NCBI GenBank assembly: GCA_023386555.1
Contig: JAEWJK010000009.1
Coordinates: forward strand, 1 to 64,000
Direction of reading: 5' to 3'
Source: Bacteroidota bacterium
Lineage (GTDB): Bacteria > Bacteroidota > Bacteroidia > Chitinophagales > Chitinophagaceae
DNA: 64,000 nucleotides
Each line of letters opens with the position of its first letter. Position 1 is the first letter of the stretch. Both the position numbers and the translations under genes were made by a program. The notes under the pieces are model-generated. The model made no database searches and was not told the DNA's origin. It saw only the letters and a list, made by a program, of their open reading frames with translations. Of this stretch, positions 34,121-43,613 are shown in pieces.

Positions 34121-34150
34121 CAGCTTTCGTTGCGTCGCACTCTTGTACTT
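34121..34150 (-). repeat. Dispersed dyad repeat, copy 5 (GCGACGC form)
   Basis: On the minus strand GTACAAGAGTGCGACGCAAC then GAAAGCTG; it sits between the terminator at 34065-34095 and the next gene. Confidence 0.75.
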
Positions 34151-34209
34151 TTATACAAATGGCAGCATATATAATGGGCCTGATAAGGAAAATTTGTATT
34201 TTAGAGTCT

Positions 34210-34545
34210 ATGAAATACTGTGTTCTTATATCCATCCTATTTACAACCAATGCTGTTACTGCCCAGCAATTTGACCTGGATTTATGGAAGAAGGAAAAGA
34301 ATAAAAATTCAGTTCCTGTAATCAGAATAGAAGATTTAAAGAATCGGTTAGATTCTTTAAAAGCATCGTATAATAACAGTCCAATGCCAAATGCAATTAC
34401 ACAAAAACTACCTGAACCAAAATTGATTGGGAATAATGGTAAAGGACATGATATTTATATTCTTCAGATGGATAATATGCCAATGATAAAGCCGGATAGC
34501 ACCTATACTTCTAATATGTCCAATGGAATTCGCAGAAACAAATAA
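34210..34545 (+). CDS. Small secreted protein, unknown function
   Basis: 111 residues from ATG 34210, where a signal peptide begins (MKYCVLISILFTTNAVTAQ); the upstream extension to 34159 is unlikely because it overlaps the region after a repeat copy and lacks signal character. The mature part is hydrophilic: QFDLDLWKKEKNKNSV, a short helix (RIEDLKNRLDSLKASYNN) and a proline-rich end. No known domain. The string TGTATTTTAGA just upstream also occurs before the gene at 5280 and may be a weak -7 element. The 236 bases after the gene hold only a short heptamer repeat (34690-34703). Confidence 0.6.
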   Translation: MKYCVLISILFTTNAVTAQQFDLDLWKKEKNKNSVPVIRIEDLKNRLDSLKASYNNSPMPNAITQKLPEPKLIGNNGKGHDIYILQMDNMPMIKPDSTYTSNMSNGIRRNK

Positions 34546-34689
34546 GTTCAATATAGTGCTAAAGGTCTAAGTGATTATCTCAACATTTTATTTAATATTT
34601 TAGATTCGGTGAACCTCCTCATCAATTTTGACAACAGAGTTTCATTAGCAGTCTAACCTTTGTCCAATAACTTATACTTTAACACTTTT

Positions 34690-34703
34690 ACTATTCACTA
34701 TTC
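34690..34703. repeat. Heptamer repeat ACTATTC x2
   Basis: Two perfect ACTATTC units then AC. The same heptamer opens the array at 43614-43634. Confidence 0.5.
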
Positions 34704-34781
34704 ACATTTTAGGGCTGGGATGATTTTGCTTTTTCAGGCATTTTCAGGTAGTTTCGCCAGTCTTTAAAACCAAAACATAAT

Positions 34782-37700
34782 ATGCAGTTTAGAAGAGTCA
34801 ATAACATTACTGGTTGGGTTGTTTGCATTATTGCTTGTCTGGTGTACATACTCACTGCCGAAGCCACTGGAAGTTTGTGGGATACCGGTGAATTCATTGC
34901 TTCAGCTTATAAATTACAGATTCCGCATCCACCAGGAGCTCCGATGTTTGTATTGCTTGGTCGATTCTTCATTATACTTTTTGGAGACGATCCTTTAACT
35001 GCAGCCAATGCCGTGAACATAATGAATGCTCTGGCAAGTGGTTTTACAATTTTATTTCTTTTTTGGACCATCACTCACTTCGCAAGAAGAATAACACTTA
35101 GCTGGAATACTGATGGCTCAAAAGATCTTTCTGCAACACAGATCGTTGGTATTATGGGTTCAGGTGCAGTAGGTGCTTTGGCTTATACTTTTTCAGATTC
35201 ATTCTGGTATAGTGCTGTAGAAGGTGAGGTGTATGCATTATCATCTTTCTTTACTGCTCTTGTATTCTGGGCTATACTTAAATGGGATCATGCTGCTGAA
35301 GAAGAACAACTGAATCCAACCTTACCTAAGTCAGCAGATAAATGGATTGTTTTCATCTTTTTCATGATGGGATTATCTATCGGTGTTCACTTATTGAACC
35401 TATTGACGATCCCGGCTATTGTATTGGTGTATTATTTCAGAAAAAGAAACCAGTTCAATTATAAAGAGATAAGGAAATGGTTTGTCTGGTTGGTGATCAT
35501 TGGAGGAGCACTTGCTACAATCTTTGCTGTTATCGCAGCTAAAGCAGAACAAGCTGTATTAGAGCCGTATGAAAGTCAGTTGAGAAATGCTTTCGGTGAT
35601 GATGCTTCTATCTCAGATTCAACATTAGCCGGTCTTTGTATTTTAGGAATTGGAGCAGCTATTGGTTTACTCTATCTGGTAGAGAGCATGAACACCAAAA
35701 GAAAAGAAGAATATGGCGGAATGTATATCTTCTTTATTCTTGGTTGTGTGCTTACCGGTATTGTACAGGTTGGCGTGATACAATACTCAATTAAAATGGC
35801 CGGTGCTTTCGACAGGATGTTTGTCAATACTATGAACATGCCTTTCTTCAGTGGGTTTGCTTTCTTCTTTATCTTACTTGCAGTGTTAACGTGGTTAGGA
35901 TTACGTTTCGCCTCCAAAAGAAACTGGCCTTTCCTTCGTTTAGGGTTATGGTGTTTTGTATTCATGTTAATTGGTTACAGCACTTACATCACCACCATGA
36001 TCAGAAGTAGTGCAGATCCTGCAGTAGACATGTATAATGTTGACAATCCGAACAGCCTTGTTGGTTATTTAGGTCGTGAACAGTATGGAGATTTCCCATT
36101 GCTATACGGACAAAAATTTACAGGTGACCCAGTAGCAATGAGAGATAAAGGAACAAAATATCAAAAGGATGATAAAACAGGTAAATACATTGAGGTTGGA
36201 AAAGACAATGCTTATGTGTACATGCCTAAAGATAAAATGGTGTTTCCAAGAGTTTGGGATGCCAGTAACGATCAGAACCATGCTGATTACTATGCATACT
36301 TCTTAGGAATAGGTAAAACACAGGAAGGTTATGAAAGAGCACCAACTTTTGCTGATAATATAAAATTCTTTACCAGCTACCAGGTGTATTGGATGTACAT
36401 CCGTTACTTCATGTGGAACTTCAGCGGTAAACAAAATGATGTGCAGGGAGTATTCAGTGGTAATGTTCGTGATGGTAACTGGATAACAGGTGTTCCTTTC
36501 ATGGATAAAGCCTTGTATGGAGATCAAAGTTTGATGCCGGATAGTATGAAGAACAACAAGGCTAACAATAAAATGTTCATGTTGCCATTTATTCTTGGTT
36601 TGATTGGTATGATATATCAATACAGGAAAAGCGGAAGTGATTTTGTAGTGAGCTTTCTTCTTTTCTTCTTCACGGGCTTTGCTATTGTGTTGTACTTGAA
36701 CCAGGCTGGTTATCAACCAAGAGAACGAGATTACGCTTACGTAGGATCGTTCTATGCTTTTGCAATATGGATCGGTCTTGCTGTTTTGGCTTTCATAGAA
36801 ATCGGAATTAGAAAATACAAACAACTGGTTAAAGAAAACCTGATGGTTGGTGGAGTGATCGGCTTGATAATGCTGATTGCTGCATTAGCTGCAGGAAGCA
36901 GTCCTTTATTCGCTGTTGGATTCTTCATCTTGTTTGCAATTGTAGGAGCTGGATTGCCATACATGTTCATGACATTGAAAAATCCTAAGATGATCGCTAA
37001 TTTAAGTGTGGTTTTATGTTTATTGGCAGCACCTGTATTAATGGCTTCACAGGAATGGGATGATCATGACAGAAGTAATAAAGTGATAGCAAGAGACCTT
37101 GCAAGAAATTATCTGGAGAGCTGTGCTCCAAATGCTATTGTTTTCTCCTTCGGCGATAATGATACATATCCTCTCTGGTATGCACAGGAAGTAGAAGGCA
37201 TCAGGCCGGATGTTCGTGTAATCAATTATAGCTTATTAGGAATCGATTGGTACATCAACCAGCTTCGTTACAAGGTAAATGAAAGTGCTCCGATTGATGT
37301 GATCTATTCACCAGAACAGATTCAGGGAAGCAATAGAGATTATGTTGTATTTAAAGCCAATACTGCTATCCCTGATGACAGATATTATGAACTGTATGAC
37401 ATGATGAAGAATTATATCGGCAGTGATGATATCAGTCGTAAAGAACAAAGAGGAGAACAATCTCTGAATACTTTCCCGGTGCATAAAGTATTTCTTCCTG
37501 TAGATAAACAAGCTGTTTTAGCAAATGGAACTGTAAGTGCAAAAGATACAGGGGTTGTTGATCAACTGAAATTTGATCTTCCAAGAAACAGCATTCTTAA
37601 AAATGATCTTGCAGTTTTGAGTGTAATTGCAGCTAATGCAGAAAATGGATGGAAGAGACCAATCTATTTCACCAATCCATTCGATGAATTAGGTTTTGGT

Positions 37701-38294
37701 AAGTTCATCAGGAGAGATGGATTAAGTTATAGATTGGTGCCTGTTGAGAACGATCCTTATAACACCGATAAGATGTTAAGCCTGATGACCAATGAGAATG
37801 TTTGGAGATCAGGTAATGCCGATATTCCGGGTGTTTATTTTGATGAAGAAAACAGGAGACATTTGTTAACTATCAGGCAGGCACATACTGAACTTGCTTA
37901 CGAATTAGTGCAAGAAAACAGGAAAGAAGAAGCAAGAAAAGTGCTTGACAGGGCTGATAAGATGTTACATGAAACGAATTTCGCTTATGGGATGAGCGGA
38001 AGAAACAATCAGCATAACCAAACTTCTATATTCTTTATGGAAGCAGCTTATGCAGCAGATCATAAAGTGCTTGCAAAGAAAGTAGCTGCCCAGGTAAAAA
38101 AAGATCTCAGACAGCAGATCACTTTCTATGAATCATTGGAAGGAAGAAAAGCTGAGAATATGGAGCAGGATCTTCAAAGAGCAAAAGGATTGCTGCAACA
38201 GCTAGAAGAAAGAGAAAAGTTCTATGAAACACCAAGACCACAACCTGGTGAACAAGGCACAACGATAAGTAATGATACTAATCAAAGAAGATAA
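34782..38294 (+). CDS. DUF2723 polytopic membrane protein (GT-C-like)
   Basis: 1170 residues. The N-terminal DUF2723 region is clear: TAEATGSLWDTGEFIASAYK, IPHPPGAPMFVLLGRFF, DSFWYSAVEGEVYALSSFF and GVHLLNLLTIPAI. About twelve or more membrane helices cover residues 10 to about 760, including SFLLFFFTGFAIVLYLNQ and QPRERDYAYVGSFYAFAIW. The C-terminal 400 residues are soluble (SFGDNDTYPLWYAQEVEGIRPDVRVINYSLL), probably periplasmic. The fold resembles GT-C glycosyltransferases (acidic residues in the first loop, DTGE), and a role in protein O-glycosylation has been suggested for the family. Almost universal in Bacteroidetes. Single-gene unit with its own terminator. Confidence 0.85.
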   Translation: MQFRRVNNITGWVVCIIACLVYILTAEATGSLWDTGEFIASAYKLQIPHPPGAPMFVLLGRFFIILFGDDPLTAANAVNIMNALASGFTILFLFWTITHFARRITLSWNTDGSKDLSATQIVGIMGSGAVGALAYTFSDSFWYSAVEGEVYALSSFFTALVFWAILKWDHAAEEEQLNPTLPKSADKWIVFIFFMMGLSIGVHLLNLLTIPAIVLVYYFRKRNQFNYKEIRKWFVWLVIIGGALATIFAVIAAKAEQAVLEPYESQLRNAFGDDASISDSTLAGLCILGIGAAIGLLYLVESMNTKRKEEYGGMYIFFILGCVLTGIVQVGVIQYSIKMAGAFDRMFVNTMNMPFFSGFAFFFILLAVLTWLGLRFASKRNWPFLRLGLWCFVFMLIGYSTYITTMIRSSADPAVDMYNVDNPNSLVGYLGREQYGDFPLLYGQKFTGDPVAMRDKGTKYQKDDKTGKYIEVGKDNAYVYMPKDKMVFPRVWDASNDQNHADYYAYFLGIGKTQEGYERAPTFADNIKFFTSYQVYWMYIRYFMWNFSGKQNDVQGVFSGNVRDGNWITGVPFMDKALYGDQSLMPDSMKNNKANNKMFMLPFILGLIGMIYQYRKSGSDFVVSFLLFFFTGFAIVLYLNQAGYQPRERDYAYVGSFYAFAIWIGLAVLAFIEIGIRKYKQLVKENLMVGGVIGLIMLIAALAAGSSPLFAVGFFILFAIVGAGLPYMFMTLKNPKMIANLSVVLCLLAAPVLMASQEWDDHDRSNKVIARDLARNYLESCAPNAIVFSFGDNDTYPLWYAQEVEGIRPDVRVINYSLLGIDWYINQLRYKVNESAPIDVIYSPEQIQGSNRDYVVFKANTAIPDDRYYELYDMMKNYIGSDDISRKEQRGEQSLNTFPVHKVFLPVDKQAVLANGTVSAKDTGVVDQLKFDLPRNSILKNDLAVLSVIAANAENGWKRPIYFTNPFDELGFGKFIRRDGLSYRLVPVENDPYNTDKMLSLMTNENVWRSGNADIPGVYFDEENRRHLLTIRQAHTELAYELVQENRKEEARKVLDRADKMLHETNFAYGMSGRNNQHNQTSIFFMEAAYAADHKVLAKKVAAQVKKDLRQQITFYESLEGRKAENMEQDLQRAKGLLQQLEEREKFYETPRPQPGEQGTTISNDTNQRR

Positions 38295-38297
38295 ATT

Positions 38298-38325
38298 TAA
38301 ATCCCGTCATAACGACGGGATTTTT
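38298..38325 (+). terminator. Terminator after the DUF2723 gene
   Basis: A 9-bp stem AATCCCGTC / GACGGGATT followed by a T run. The remaining 130 bases to the next gene show no recognisable element. Confidence 0.85.
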
Positions 38326-38458
38326 CTTTCGACAAATGGAGAACTTTTTTCATCTTCCTGCCGTTAATATTACTGTAACAAGTTTTTGAGTAGCTTACAT
38401 TGATGACTGTTCACTTACTAAGTGACTAACACCATTATCAAATCTCTTTTGTCGAAAC

Positions 38459-39556
38459 ATGATAGGACACCGTTTTATAAAGTTTGATCCAAACAGCAAT
38501 GGTAAATCCAGGTTCGAGCAGATGCTTGATGTGTTTATGCAACTACTCACCTACACAAATGGAGATGCAGCTGAAGCTTTACAATGGATGAATGAACTTG
38601 ATAAACAATACAAGTTTACCGATAATGATTACGGAATGGGTGATTTTATTGAAGACCTGAAGCAGAATGGTTACATGGAAGAGAATCCGGTGAACGGAGA
38701 TTTTTCCATCACATCAAAATCGGAACAAAGTATTCGTAAAAGAAGTTTAGAAGAAATTTTCGGAAAGCTTAAAAAAACTAGATCAGGGAATCATCAGACT
38801 TTTAAACCGGGACAAGGAGATGAGATCAATCCTGAAACTCGTCCTTTCCAGTTTGGTGATATGTTAGAGCAGATAGATTTTACCGAAAGCATTCGTAATG
38901 CACAGATCAATCATGGGATAGAAAGTTTTAGCATGAGAGAAGATGATCTGCAGATCAGGGAAACCGATTTCAAAACACAAACATCTACAGTGTTGATGAT
39001 CGATATTTCTCACTCAATGATCTTGTACGGTGAGGATAGAATTACTCCTGCAAAAAAAGTAGCCATGGCTTTGAGTGAATTGATCACAACAAAATATCCC
39101 AAGGACACATTGGATATTGTTGTGTTTGGGAATGATGCGTGGCAGATTGAGATTAAAGATCTACCATATTTGCAAGTTGGTCCATATCATACTAATACTG
39201 TTGCAGGACTTGAATTGGCTATGGATATTTTGCGAAGAAGAAAAAATCCCAACAAACAGATCTTCATGATCACTGATGGAAAACCAACCTGTTTGAAAAT
39301 AGGAGGCAAGTACTATAAAAACAGTTTTGGTTTGGATAGAAAAGTGGTGAACAGGTGTATCAACCTGGCTGCACAATGTAAAAAGTTGAAGATTCCAATT
39401 ACAACATTCATGATAGCTTCTGATCCATATCTTCAAAAATTTGTGCAAGAGTTTACAGAAATGAATAATGGCAAAGCATTCTTTGCAAGTCTTGATAAAC
39501 TTGGTGCATTTATTTTTAAAGATTTTGAAAGTGGTAAACGAAAAACGGTTTATTAA
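38459..39556 (+). CDS. VWA domain protein paired with a MoxR-like ATPase
   Basis: 365 residues. The C-terminal half is a von Willebrand A domain with a complete MIDAS: DISHS (from D182), the conserved Thr in HTNTVAGLELAMD and MITDGKPT. The N-terminal 170 residues are mostly helical and charged and are not recognised. No signal peptide or membrane helix is present, so it is cytosolic, like the CoxE or ChlD-type partners of AAA+ chelatase-like ATPases. The MoxR/ChlI-type ATPase is two genes downstream, and the next gene starts immediately after this stop, suggesting one operon. The target of the pair is unknown. Confidence 0.82.
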   Translation: MIGHRFIKFDPNSNGKSRFEQMLDVFMQLLTYTNGDAAEALQWMNELDKQYKFTDNDYGMGDFIEDLKQNGYMEENPVNGDFSITSKSEQSIRKRSLEEIFGKLKKTRSGNHQTFKPGQGDEINPETRPFQFGDMLEQIDFTESIRNAQINHGIESFSMREDDLQIRETDFKTQTSTVLMIDISHSMILYGEDRITPAKKVAMALSELITTKYPKDTLDIVVFGNDAWQIEIKDLPYLQVGPYHTNTVAGLELAMDILRRRKNPNKQIFMITDGKPTCLKIGGKYYKNSFGLDRKVVNRCINLAAQCKKLKIPITTFMIASDPYLQKFVQEFTEMNNGKAFFASLDKLGAFIFKDFESGKRKTVY

Positions 39557-40309
39557 ATGAAACTAACTGCAATTTTTCTTTTAATGACTTTTAATGCTTT
39601 TAGTCAGCCCTTGAAGCAACTTCACCCTGATCTACTGCCTCAAATAGATCTTACACAGCGAGGGAGAGATTCTATAAAAAAAGCTTCAATTATATATAAA
39701 ATCATCCAAGAAAAATGGAATAATAATATCAAACTCACTACTGGCGAATCAAATTTTCTTGATGCTATTGGAGGTGAATCTGATGGAGGAGCAGCATTGG
39801 ATGTATTTCTTGAAAAAGGTGCATATTATTATGTCGGATCAGGTTATGGTTGTTGTTATTATGAGAATGGTGGTCCAGACAGTATCTGGAGTTCATCATC
39901 TTTGAATGCGAATTTGAAAGCTGATAATATCTCAGAAGAAACACTTGATTTTGCCTGGGCCGAAGGCAAAATTGGTAGTGGAGTAGGTGAATGGATTGCA
40001 TTTAGAATGATAGAGAATGCCTGGCCAATGGAAAAGATCATCATTTATAATGGTTACCAAAAGGATCTTGATTTATGGAAGAAAAATAATAGAGTTAAAC
40101 AACTACAACTTTTTATAGATGAAAGACCAATTGCTATTTTCAATCTGAAAGATGTTACAAACGGACAAGAGTTTAATGTAAAGCAATGGTTCCCAAAAAG
40201 AAGCGAGAATTACCTTATTAAACTGAAGATATTAAGTGTATATAAAGGAAGCCAATATGATGATACTGTTATCTCCGAAATAGTTTTTGATGGTCCTGCA
40301 ATGCACTAG
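39557..40309 (+). CDS. Secreted protein with NADase-type glycan-binding (discoidin-like) domain
   Basis: 250 residues with a signal peptide (MKLTAIFLLMTFNAFS, then Q). The C-terminal 150 residues match the discoidin-like domain often called NADase-type glycan-binding: SSSLNANLKADNISEE, DFAWAEGKIGSGVGEWIAF, IIYNGYQKDLDLWKKNNRV, IFNLKDV and YKGSQYDDTVISEI. The N-terminal part has an unusual YGCCYYENGG segment. The ATG follows the VWA stop without a gap, so the two are cotranscribed although one product is cytosolic and this one exported. Function inferred only as carbohydrate or surface binding. Confidence 0.72.
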   Translation: MKLTAIFLLMTFNAFSQPLKQLHPDLLPQIDLTQRGRDSIKKASIIYKIIQEKWNNNIKLTTGESNFLDAIGGESDGGAALDVFLEKGAYYYVGSGYGCCYYENGGPDSIWSSSSLNANLKADNISEETLDFAWAEGKIGSGVGEWIAFRMIENAWPMEKIIIYNGYQKDLDLWKKNNRVKQLQLFIDERPIAIFNLKDVTNGQEFNVKQWFPKRSENYLIKLKILSVYKGSQYDDTVISEIVFDGPAMH

Positions 40310-40322
40310 CTGATAATTGTTA

Positions 40323-40359
40323 TGTTGTACAAGGGTGCGACGCAACAGAAGCAACATAG
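40323..40359 (+). repeat. Dispersed dyad repeat, copy 6 (GCGACGC form)
   Basis: GTTGTACAAGGGTGCGACGC then AACAGAAGCAACATAGA; it fills the 75-bp gap before the MoxR-like gene, so it lies inside the presumed operon. Confidence 0.75.
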
Positions 40360-40384
40360 AACTACAAAAGCCGACTAAATAAAA

Positions 40385-41938
40385 ATGAACATTCAAAAGA
40401 TAAAGACCTTAGGTGAGTTAAAAAAAGCAGGTTACAAAAGCCTGCCAATAAAAGATGAGATCAGGAAAAATTTGATTGATAAGATCAAAACGAAAGAAAA
40501 TCCTTTCACTGGAATCATTGGTTACGAAGAAACAGTTATTCCCGATACTGAAAGAGCATTATTGAGTCGCCACAACATTTTGTTTTTGGGTTTACGTGGA
40601 CAAGCAAAAACAAGAATGGCAAGACAGATGACTGAGTTGCTGGATGAATATATTCCGGTGATTGCAGGTAGTGAAGTGAATGATGATCCTTTTAATCCGC
40701 TAAGCAAATTTGGGAAGGATCAAATTGCTGAACATGCAGATGAAACTCCTATACAGTGGCTGCATAGAAGTGAGCGTTATGGAGAGAAACTGGCAACACC
40801 TGATGTGAGTGTTGCAGATCTAATTGGTGATATTGATCCGATAAAAGCAGCCAACCTTCGATTGAGTTTTGCAGATGAACGTGTGATTCATTATGGCATC
40901 ATTCCAAGAAGCAACAGGAGCATATTTGTGATCAATGAAATTCCTGATCTGCAGGCAAGAATTCAGGTGGCTTTGTTCAATATTTTAGAAGAAGGTGATA
41001 TACAGATACGTGGTTTTAAATTGAGAATGCCATTAGATATCATGTTTGTCTTCACTGCCAATCCTGAAGATTACACCAACAGGGGAAGTATTGTTACTCC
41101 ATTAAAAGATAGAATTCAAAGCCAGATATTAACGCACTATCCAAAGAACATTGAAACATCTTTAGCGATAACGGAACAGGAAGCTAATATTCTTTCTGAG
41201 CAGGCGGAAAGAGTAATTATCAGTGATATTGTAAAACGTTTGTTGGAGAATGTAGCTTTTGAAGCAAGAAGCAATGAATATGTTGACAAGAAAAGTGGTG
41301 TGAGTGCTAGGCTTACCATTGCTGCGTACGAGAATGCTGTGAGTGCTGCAGAAAGAAGAGCGATCATCTTCAATGAAAAGCAAACACAGGTTTGGTTGAG
41401 TGATCTTGTTGGAGTGATTCCTTCTATCACCGGGAAAATTGAATTGGTGTATGAAGGTGAACAGGAAGGTCCTTACCAGGTAGCGGTGAATTTATTAGAT
41501 CGATCTATCAGATCACAATTCATTCAATATTTTCCGAATCCTGAAGCACAAAAAAAGAAACGAAATACAGGAAAACCTTCACAACAGGAAAGGGTAGAAG
41601 AGAATCCATATAGATCCATTACAAAATGGTTTGATGCAGGTAATCATCTTGATCTGTTAGTCGATATGAAAGATGCAGATAAGATTGCTGCTTTGTATAG
41701 TGTGGATGGGCTATATGCTTTTGTAAAGAAATTTTATCCCAAAGCAAACGAAACAGAAATGGCTTTACTAATGGAGTTTGTGTTGCATGGACTTTCTTCA
41801 TATTCTCTTATAAGTAAGAAAACAATAGAAGGCAGGATACAGTTTAAAGATCTCGTTGGAAGTATGATGAATTTTAGTCAAATGGATTTCAGTGATGAAG
41901 AAGGTGATGATGATTTTGATGAAGATGATTACAAATAA
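40385..41938 (+). CDS. MoxR/ChlI-like AAA+ ATPase with atypical Walker motifs
   Basis: 517 residues. The AAA+ core aligns with magnesium-chelatase I and MoxR ATPases: P-loop GLRGQAKTR (69-77, with Gln-Ala before the Lys instead of the usual small residue-Gly), Walker B FVINEIPDL (Asn in place of the usual Asp), sensor 1 FTANPEDYTNRGSI, and arginine finger region LKDRIQSQILTHYP. A DVSVADLIGDIDP loop precedes Walker B. The last 20 residues are strongly acidic (DEEGDDDFDEDD). With the VWA protein it forms a chelatase-like or protein-remodelling pair. Because metal and target genes are absent, the substrate is unknown. A strong terminator follows. Confidence 0.85.
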   Translation: MNIQKIKTLGELKKAGYKSLPIKDEIRKNLIDKIKTKENPFTGIIGYEETVIPDTERALLSRHNILFLGLRGQAKTRMARQMTELLDEYIPVIAGSEVNDDPFNPLSKFGKDQIAEHADETPIQWLHRSERYGEKLATPDVSVADLIGDIDPIKAANLRLSFADERVIHYGIIPRSNRSIFVINEIPDLQARIQVALFNILEEGDIQIRGFKLRMPLDIMFVFTANPEDYTNRGSIVTPLKDRIQSQILTHYPKNIETSLAITEQEANILSEQAERVIISDIVKRLLENVAFEARSNEYVDKKSGVSARLTIAAYENAVSAAERRAIIFNEKQTQVWLSDLVGVIPSITGKIELVYEGEQEGPYQVAVNLLDRSIRSQFIQYFPNPEAQKKKRNTGKPSQQERVEENPYRSITKWFDAGNHLDLLVDMKDADKIAALYSVDGLYAFVKKFYPKANETEMALLMEFVLHGLSSYSLISKKTIEGRIQFKDLVGSMMNFSQMDFSDEEGDDDFDEDDYK

Positions 41939-41970
41939 AAAAGGCGATCTAATTTAGATCGCCTTCCTTT
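41939..41970. terminator. Bidirectional terminator
   Basis: The stem AAGGCGATCT / AGATCGCCTT lies between the MoxR-like gene and the convergent outer-membrane gene, with an A run before and a T-rich stretch after. Confidence 0.85.
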
Positions 41971-41984
41971 TAATGATAATTTTT

Positions 41985-42482
41985 TTAGAAAGCATAACCT
42001 AATGAGATACCTCCATAGTACGGAATAAATCCTTCTCTGGAAATAAGTGGACTAATAAATCCCCTGAAAGTGAATCCGCCATTTTTGGGTTGAAGACGAT
42101 AACCGAATAATAAGTTTCCAAAAGTGGTGCTGAAAGTCTCATCGTCAGACGTTGCAGAGCCTGTATAAGATGTAAAGGTTGGAGTAATGCTTGCTCCCAT
42201 TTCAAAATAATTCTTTCCGTCTTTTCCTAAAAGATAATTAATACCGATAGGTACAAATATCACTGTGGTTTTTCCATCATCAAACCAATCTCTGAATGTA
42301 AATCCACCCACACCGATTCTTCCTCCAATGCCTTTATCGCTTTTAGAAAAACGTGTGTCGAAGTTGAAGGAAACTACACCAGGGCCTCCTAACTCTGCAT
42401 ATACAGATTTAGCAGCAGTCTGTGCTTGTGATGCGAAAGAGATAACAAGTGAGAATAATAATAGTGAACCTAATTTTTTCAT
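41985..42482 (-). CDS. Outer-membrane beta-barrel family protein
   Basis: 165 residues with a signal peptide (MKKLGSLLLFSLVISFASQA, then Q). The mature sequence shows alternating strands with aromatic girdles: VVSFNFDTRF, GIGGRIGVGGFTF, TTVIFVPIGINYLLG, YFEMGASITPTFTSY, GNLLFGYRLQ, GGFTFRGFISPLIS and a C-terminal strand ending GGISLGYAF with terminal Phe, as expected of a barrel. Common in Bacteroidetes; function unknown. It is convergent with the MoxR-like gene and shares its terminator. Confidence 0.75.
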   Translation of the reverse strand: MKKLGSLLLFSLVISFASQAQTAAKSVYAELGGPGVVSFNFDTRFSKSDKGIGGRIGVGGFTFRDWFDDGKTTVIFVPIGINYLLGKDGKNYFEMGASITPTFTSYTGSATSDDETFSTTFGNLLFGYRLQPKNGGFTFRGFISPLISREGFIPYYGGISLGYAF

Positions 42483-42542
42483 AGATGTTTAGTTTTGGTT
42501 TTGAAGACTCAAATATATGTTCTTGTGCTGCTCACCAAAAAG

Positions 42543-43547
42543 TTAAATGATGTTAACCTCTCTCTCTAAATCGATACCGAACTTCTCTTTTACACTGTTT
42601 AGAATTTCTGCTGACAGATCATATATTTCTTTTCCTTTTGCATTACCATAGTTCACCAATACTAAGGCTTGTTTAGCATGACAACCAACATCACCTTTTC
42701 GATAACCTTTCCATCCTAAATTTTCAATCAGCCAACCGGCAGGAATTTTTATATGTGTATCGCCAACATTATAAAAAGGAATTGTATCATCAATAGATTG
42801 TAATCGAGTTAATTCTTCTTTAGGCAATGTTGGATTTTTGAAAAAACTTCCTGCATTTCCAATCTTTTTTGGATCTGGTAATTTTGATGATCGAATATTT
42901 ATTACAGCCTGTGATATCGACTGTATATTTATTTCGTTGGTTCCCATCTTTTCCAACTCCTGTTCAATTGCTCCATACGAAGTGTTGAATGATGGTTTTT
43001 TATTTAAACGGTAAGTAACATTCAAGATCACAAATTGATTCTTATATTTTCTTTTGAAAACACTTTCCCTGTAGCCAAATTCACAATCTGATGCCGAGAA
43101 TGTTTGTACTGATCTTTCGTTTATATGAAACGCTTCTAATTTATGAAATACATCTTTTATCTCTACACCATAAGCTCCAATATTCTGCATGGGGCTTGCT
43201 CCAGTATTTCCAGGTATGAGACTTAAGTTTTCAAGTCCTGCATAATTATGCTTCACACAAAACATTACAAACTGATGCCAGTTTTCTCCAGCTGCAGCTT
43301 TCACATAGTAATGATCATGGTCTTCTTTTACAACTTCAATTCCTTTCAACTCATTTTTTAAAACTAGCCCGTCATAATCTTTAGTGAATAGAATATTACT
43401 TCCACCACCTAATATCAATGGTGAATTGGAAACTTTTAACCCTTCCTGCAATTCATCAACAGTTGAAAAAAATGCAAATGATCTTGCTGATACATCAATG
43501 CCGAAAGTGTTGTAGCCTTTTAATGATTTATTATGTTGTATGTTCAT
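42543..43547 (-). CDS. murB: UDP-N-acetylenolpyruvoylglucosamine reductase
   Basis: 334 residues from ATG 43547. MurB reduces enolpyruvyl-UDP-GlcNAc to UDP-MurNAc with NADPH and FAD. FAD-binding blocks PLILGGGSNILF and LSLIPGNTGASPMQNIGAYG are present, then CEFGYRESVFK with the conserved Tyr/Arg, and the catalytic serine in GNAGSFFKNP. The presence of the Tyr loop region fits type I MurB. The frame is open for 26 further codons upstream, but that stretch is translated from a dispersed repeat copy (43571-43607) and is not MurB-like; the family start is NKSLKGYNTFGID. Confidence 0.93.
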   Translation of the reverse strand: MNIQHNKSLKGYNTFGIDVSARSFAFFSTVDELQEGLKVSNSPLILGGGSNILFTKDYDGLVLKNELKGIEVVKEDHDHYYVKAAAGENWHQFVMFCVKHNYAGLENLSLIPGNTGASPMQNIGAYGVEIKDVFHKLEAFHINERSVQTFSASDCEFGYRESVFKRKYKNQFVILNVTYRLNKKPSFNTSYGAIEQELEKMGTNEINIQSISQAVINIRSSKLPDPKKIGNAGSFFKNPTLPKEELTRLQSIDDTIPFYNVGDTHIKIPAGWLIENLGWKGYRKGDVGCHAKQALVLVNYGNAKGKEIYDLSAEILNSVKEKFGIDLEREVNII

Positions 43548-43570
43548 TTTTATTTGATCAGCTGTATTAC

Positions 43571-43607
43571 TACTATGAAACTTCGTTGTGTCACTCACTT
43601 GTACTTG
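43571..43607 (-). repeat. Dispersed dyad repeat, copy 7 (GTGACAC form)
   Basis: On the minus strand GTACAAGTGAGTGACACAAC then GAAGTTTCATAGTA; one of the best-conserved copies. It is immediately upstream of murB and creates a false N-terminal extension of the open frame. Confidence 0.8.
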
Positions 43608-43613
43608 CTTTTC

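Noticed and set aside
38326..38458. Possible repeat copy or small RNA before the VWA gene
   Set aside because: Strings such as TTCACTTACTAAGTGAC have short symmetry, but no match to the dispersed repeats and no promoter/terminator pair is seen.
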